A stretch of DNA of 34,196 nucleotides, taken from contig SKIJ01000040.1 of NCBI GenBank assembly GCA_007116495.1, forward strand, positions 1-34,196, given 5' to 3'. The stretch comes from Cryomorphaceae bacterium. GTDB lineage: Bacteria; Bacteroidota; Bacteroidia; Flavobacteriales; Schleiferiaceae. The notes beneath the pieces were generated by a model. It saw only the letters and a list, made by a program, of their open reading frames with translations, was not told where the DNA came from and made no database searches. Shown one piece after another: positions 32,609-34,196 of this stretch (position 1 is its first letter; each line of letters begins with the position of its first letter). Both the position numbers and the translations under genes were made by a program.

Positions 32609-34196
32609 ATGCAAAATAAGGGGTTAATTAGAGGCTTTGCCATTGTGTTTGCGTTGGCCTGTCTTTTTCAATTGTCCTTTTCCGTAGTCACCTACAGAGT
32701 AGAAAAGGCGGCTAAGACCTACGCCGATGGCGATGTTGAAAAGGAAAATGCCTACTTGGACTCCATGAGTAACAAGCGCGTTTTCAACTTAGGCATTCGC
32801 AACTTCACCTACAACGAAGCAAAAGAGCGCGAAATCAATCTTGGTCTTGACCTCAAAGGCGGTATGAACGTCATATTAGAGGTATCGGTTAAAGACATCA
32901 TCAAGGAGTTGTCGAACGATAAAGAAGAACCTTTATTGATTGCTGCTATTGAAGCTGCCGACAAAAACGTTGGAGGGTCAAATGAGCTTTACATCAACGT
33001 ATTCTTTCGTGAATTAGACCGCATCCTCGACGCAGAAGACGTCGCACCCAGCTACGCATCGTCTCGCCTTTTTGGCACCAAGATGATGAACGACCGATTG
33101 GGTTTCAATGCCTCCAATCTACAAATCAAAGAGGAGCTGCGCGGCGAAGTTGAAGCAGCGGTTGCCAATGTGTACACCGTGTTGCGTGCACGTATTGACC
33201 AGTTTGGTGTGGTTCAACCCAATATTCAAAAGCTGGAGAATACCGGTCGCATCTTGGTTGAGCTACCGGGGGTAAAAGACCCCGATCGCGTAAAGCGTCT
33301 TTTGCAAAGCACGGCTGAGCTCGAGTTTTGGAACCTTTTCGAAGGCGCTGAACTCATCGAATTCATTGGTGCTGCCAACAATCGCCTACGCACCTTAGTA
33401 GAGCGCCCCGAAGGCGACCAAAGTGGCGAAAGCGATATCCGCGATGTATTAGATGATCTCGACATCGACGCAATGAGCGACGATGATCTGGCACAATTAG
33501 ACATGGAAGACATCGAGGATGAAGCCATTGAAGAAGAAGAGGATACGCTGATGACAATAGCCGATGATGCAGACGATGCCGATGATTTTGAATCATTGTT
33601 GTCTGAGGGCGATGGTGACACGACCGACATCGAAAGCGAAGAAGATTTATTCAACCCACTTTTTGACGTCTTCGCACCAAACTACGACTTTCAAGAAAAC
33701 CGTCCGGGTCGTGGCCCCGTTGTTGGTTACACACGTGTTCAAGACACCGCTAAGGTAAACGAATATCTCAATATGCCACAGGTACGCGCCCTGTTGCCAT
33801 CCACAATGCGCTATACCAAATTTGTGTGGTCGGCAAAACCAGAAGGACCAGATCAATTGGTTTACCTTCTTGCACTTAAAGGAAACCGCGACATGTCGCC
33901 GGCATTGGATGGCGATGTTGTTGTTGATGCACGTCAAGATTTCGACGACCGCAACCGTCCCATCGTCAACATGCGCATGAATGCCGTTGGTTCGCAAAGA
34001 TGGCAAAAAATTACCCGTGACGCATCCAGTCAAGAGCCTAAGCGCAGCGTTGCCGTAGTGCTCGACAACTTGGTTTACTCCTTCCCTACCGTTCAATCTG
34101 AAATCAGCGGAGGAAGCACGCAAATTAGTGGAAACTTCACCATTCTTGAAGCCCAGGATTTGGCCAACATATTAAAGGCCGGTAAATTACCAGCAC
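32609..34196 (+). CDS. secDF: Fused protein-translocase subunit SecDF (5' part)
   Basis: SecDF uses the proton-motive force to pull exported proteins through SecYEG at the inner membrane. The visible 529 codons have no stop and run off the right edge. An N-terminal membrane segment (GFAIVFALACLFQLSFSVV) is followed by the SecD motif INLGLDLKGGMNVILEV, then RARIDQFGVVQPNIQKL and RILVELPGVKDPDRVKRLL, and near the edge PVVGYTRVQD and KRSVAVVLDNLVYSFPTV. Between about residues 268 and 350 the periplasmic head carries a very acidic low-complexity insert (DLDIDAMSDDDLAQLDMEDI and more). The SecF half is inferred from Bacteroidetes practice and is not in view. Confidence 0.95.
   Translation, partial: MQNKGLIRGFAIVFALACLFQLSFSVVTYRVEKAAKTYADGDVEKENAYLDSMSNKRVFNLGIRNFTYNEAKEREINLGLDLKGGMNVILEVSVKDIIKELSNDKEEPLLIAAIEAADKNVGGSNELYINVFFRELDRILDAEDVAPSYASSRLFGTKMMNDRLGFNASNLQIKEELRGEVEAAVANVYTVLRARIDQFGVVQPNIQKLENTGRILVELPGVKDPDRVKRLLQSTAELEFWNLFEGAELIEFIGAANNRLRTLVERPEGDQSGESDIRDVLDDLDIDAMSDDDLAQLDMEDIEDEAIEEEEDTLMTIADDADDADDFESLLSEGDGDTTDIESEEDLFNPLFDVFAPNYDFQENRPGRGPVVGYTRVQDTAKVNEYLNMPQVRALLPSTMRYTKFVWSAKPEGPDQLVYLLALKGNRDMSPALDGDVVVDARQDFDDRNRPIVNMRMNAVGSQRWQKITRDASSQEPKRSVAVVLDNLVYSFPTVQSEISGGSTQISGNFTILEAQDLANILKAGKLPA

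Noticed and set aside
33226-33654. Ser-rich minus-strand frame opposite secDF
   Set aside because: It arises from the acidic Asp/Glu codons of the SecD insert read in reverse (GAT/GAA becoming ATC/TTC, TCA and TCG).

Overview
The window is a chromosomal stretch from a member of the Bacteroidetes, most likely a marine-type Flavobacteriales. The evidence is a type IX secretion C-terminal sorting domain, the families DUF5686, DUF4286 and DCC, a fused SecDF, an EgtB-EgtD pair, and repeated use of the Bacteroidetes -7 promoter element TAnnTTTG with almost no Shine-Dalgarno signal. Most of it is ordinary, densely packed chromosome with short spacers and ATGA or 8-31 bp gene overlaps.

Layout: (1) 1-1140, a type II toxin-antitoxin pair on the minus strand: an XRE-HTH/Panacea antitoxin followed by a RelE-like toxin that runs off the left edge, with two operator-like palindromes at the promoter. 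(2) 1457-3446, ribosomal proteins L21 and L27, a terminator, then seryl-tRNA synthetase. (3) 3576-9765, envelope and housekeeping genes: a small lipoprotein coupled to a large TPR protein, DUF4286, a glycosyltransferase, RNase HII, an FSA-type transaldolase-like protein and 3-hydroxybutyryl-CoA dehydrogenase. (4) 9795-15048, ergothioneine biosynthesis (egtB, egtD), uracil-DNA glycosylase, a lipoprotein and a DASS-type anion symporter. (5) 15049-17207, an AT-richer, gene-poor and apparently decayed patch. It holds a WYL-type regulator that is frameshifted and joined to a TPR reading frame, and it ends at a long inverted repeat, a terminator and tRNA-Arg(ACG). (6) 17282-17800, a spacer with a strong consensus tRNA promoter and a degenerate ~55-bp tandem repeat. 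(7) 17782-22363, a metal-uptake operon: a DtxR/MntR regulator, substrate-binding lipoprotein, ATPase and two permeases. The first permease carries a complete-looking second DtxR-like repressor domain at its C-terminus, the architecture known from chlamydial YtgCR. (8) 22341-32316, mostly minus strand: an outer-membrane protein, a Na/Pi cotransporter-like protein, a DUF5686 outer-membrane protein, a plus-strand exonuclease, a DCC thiol-disulfide protein and a large FG-GAP protein exported by T9SS. (9) 32565 to the end, the 5' part of secDF.

The most interesting system is the metal operon. Its dedicated MntR and the repressor-like tail of its permease carry the same six candidate metal ligands with identical spacing, and an imperfect TTTGC/GCAAA palindrome covers the promoter and start of mntR. 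This suggests two related sensors acting on one transporter. The second point of interest is the WYL/TPR chimera in the decayed patch next to the tRNA gene.
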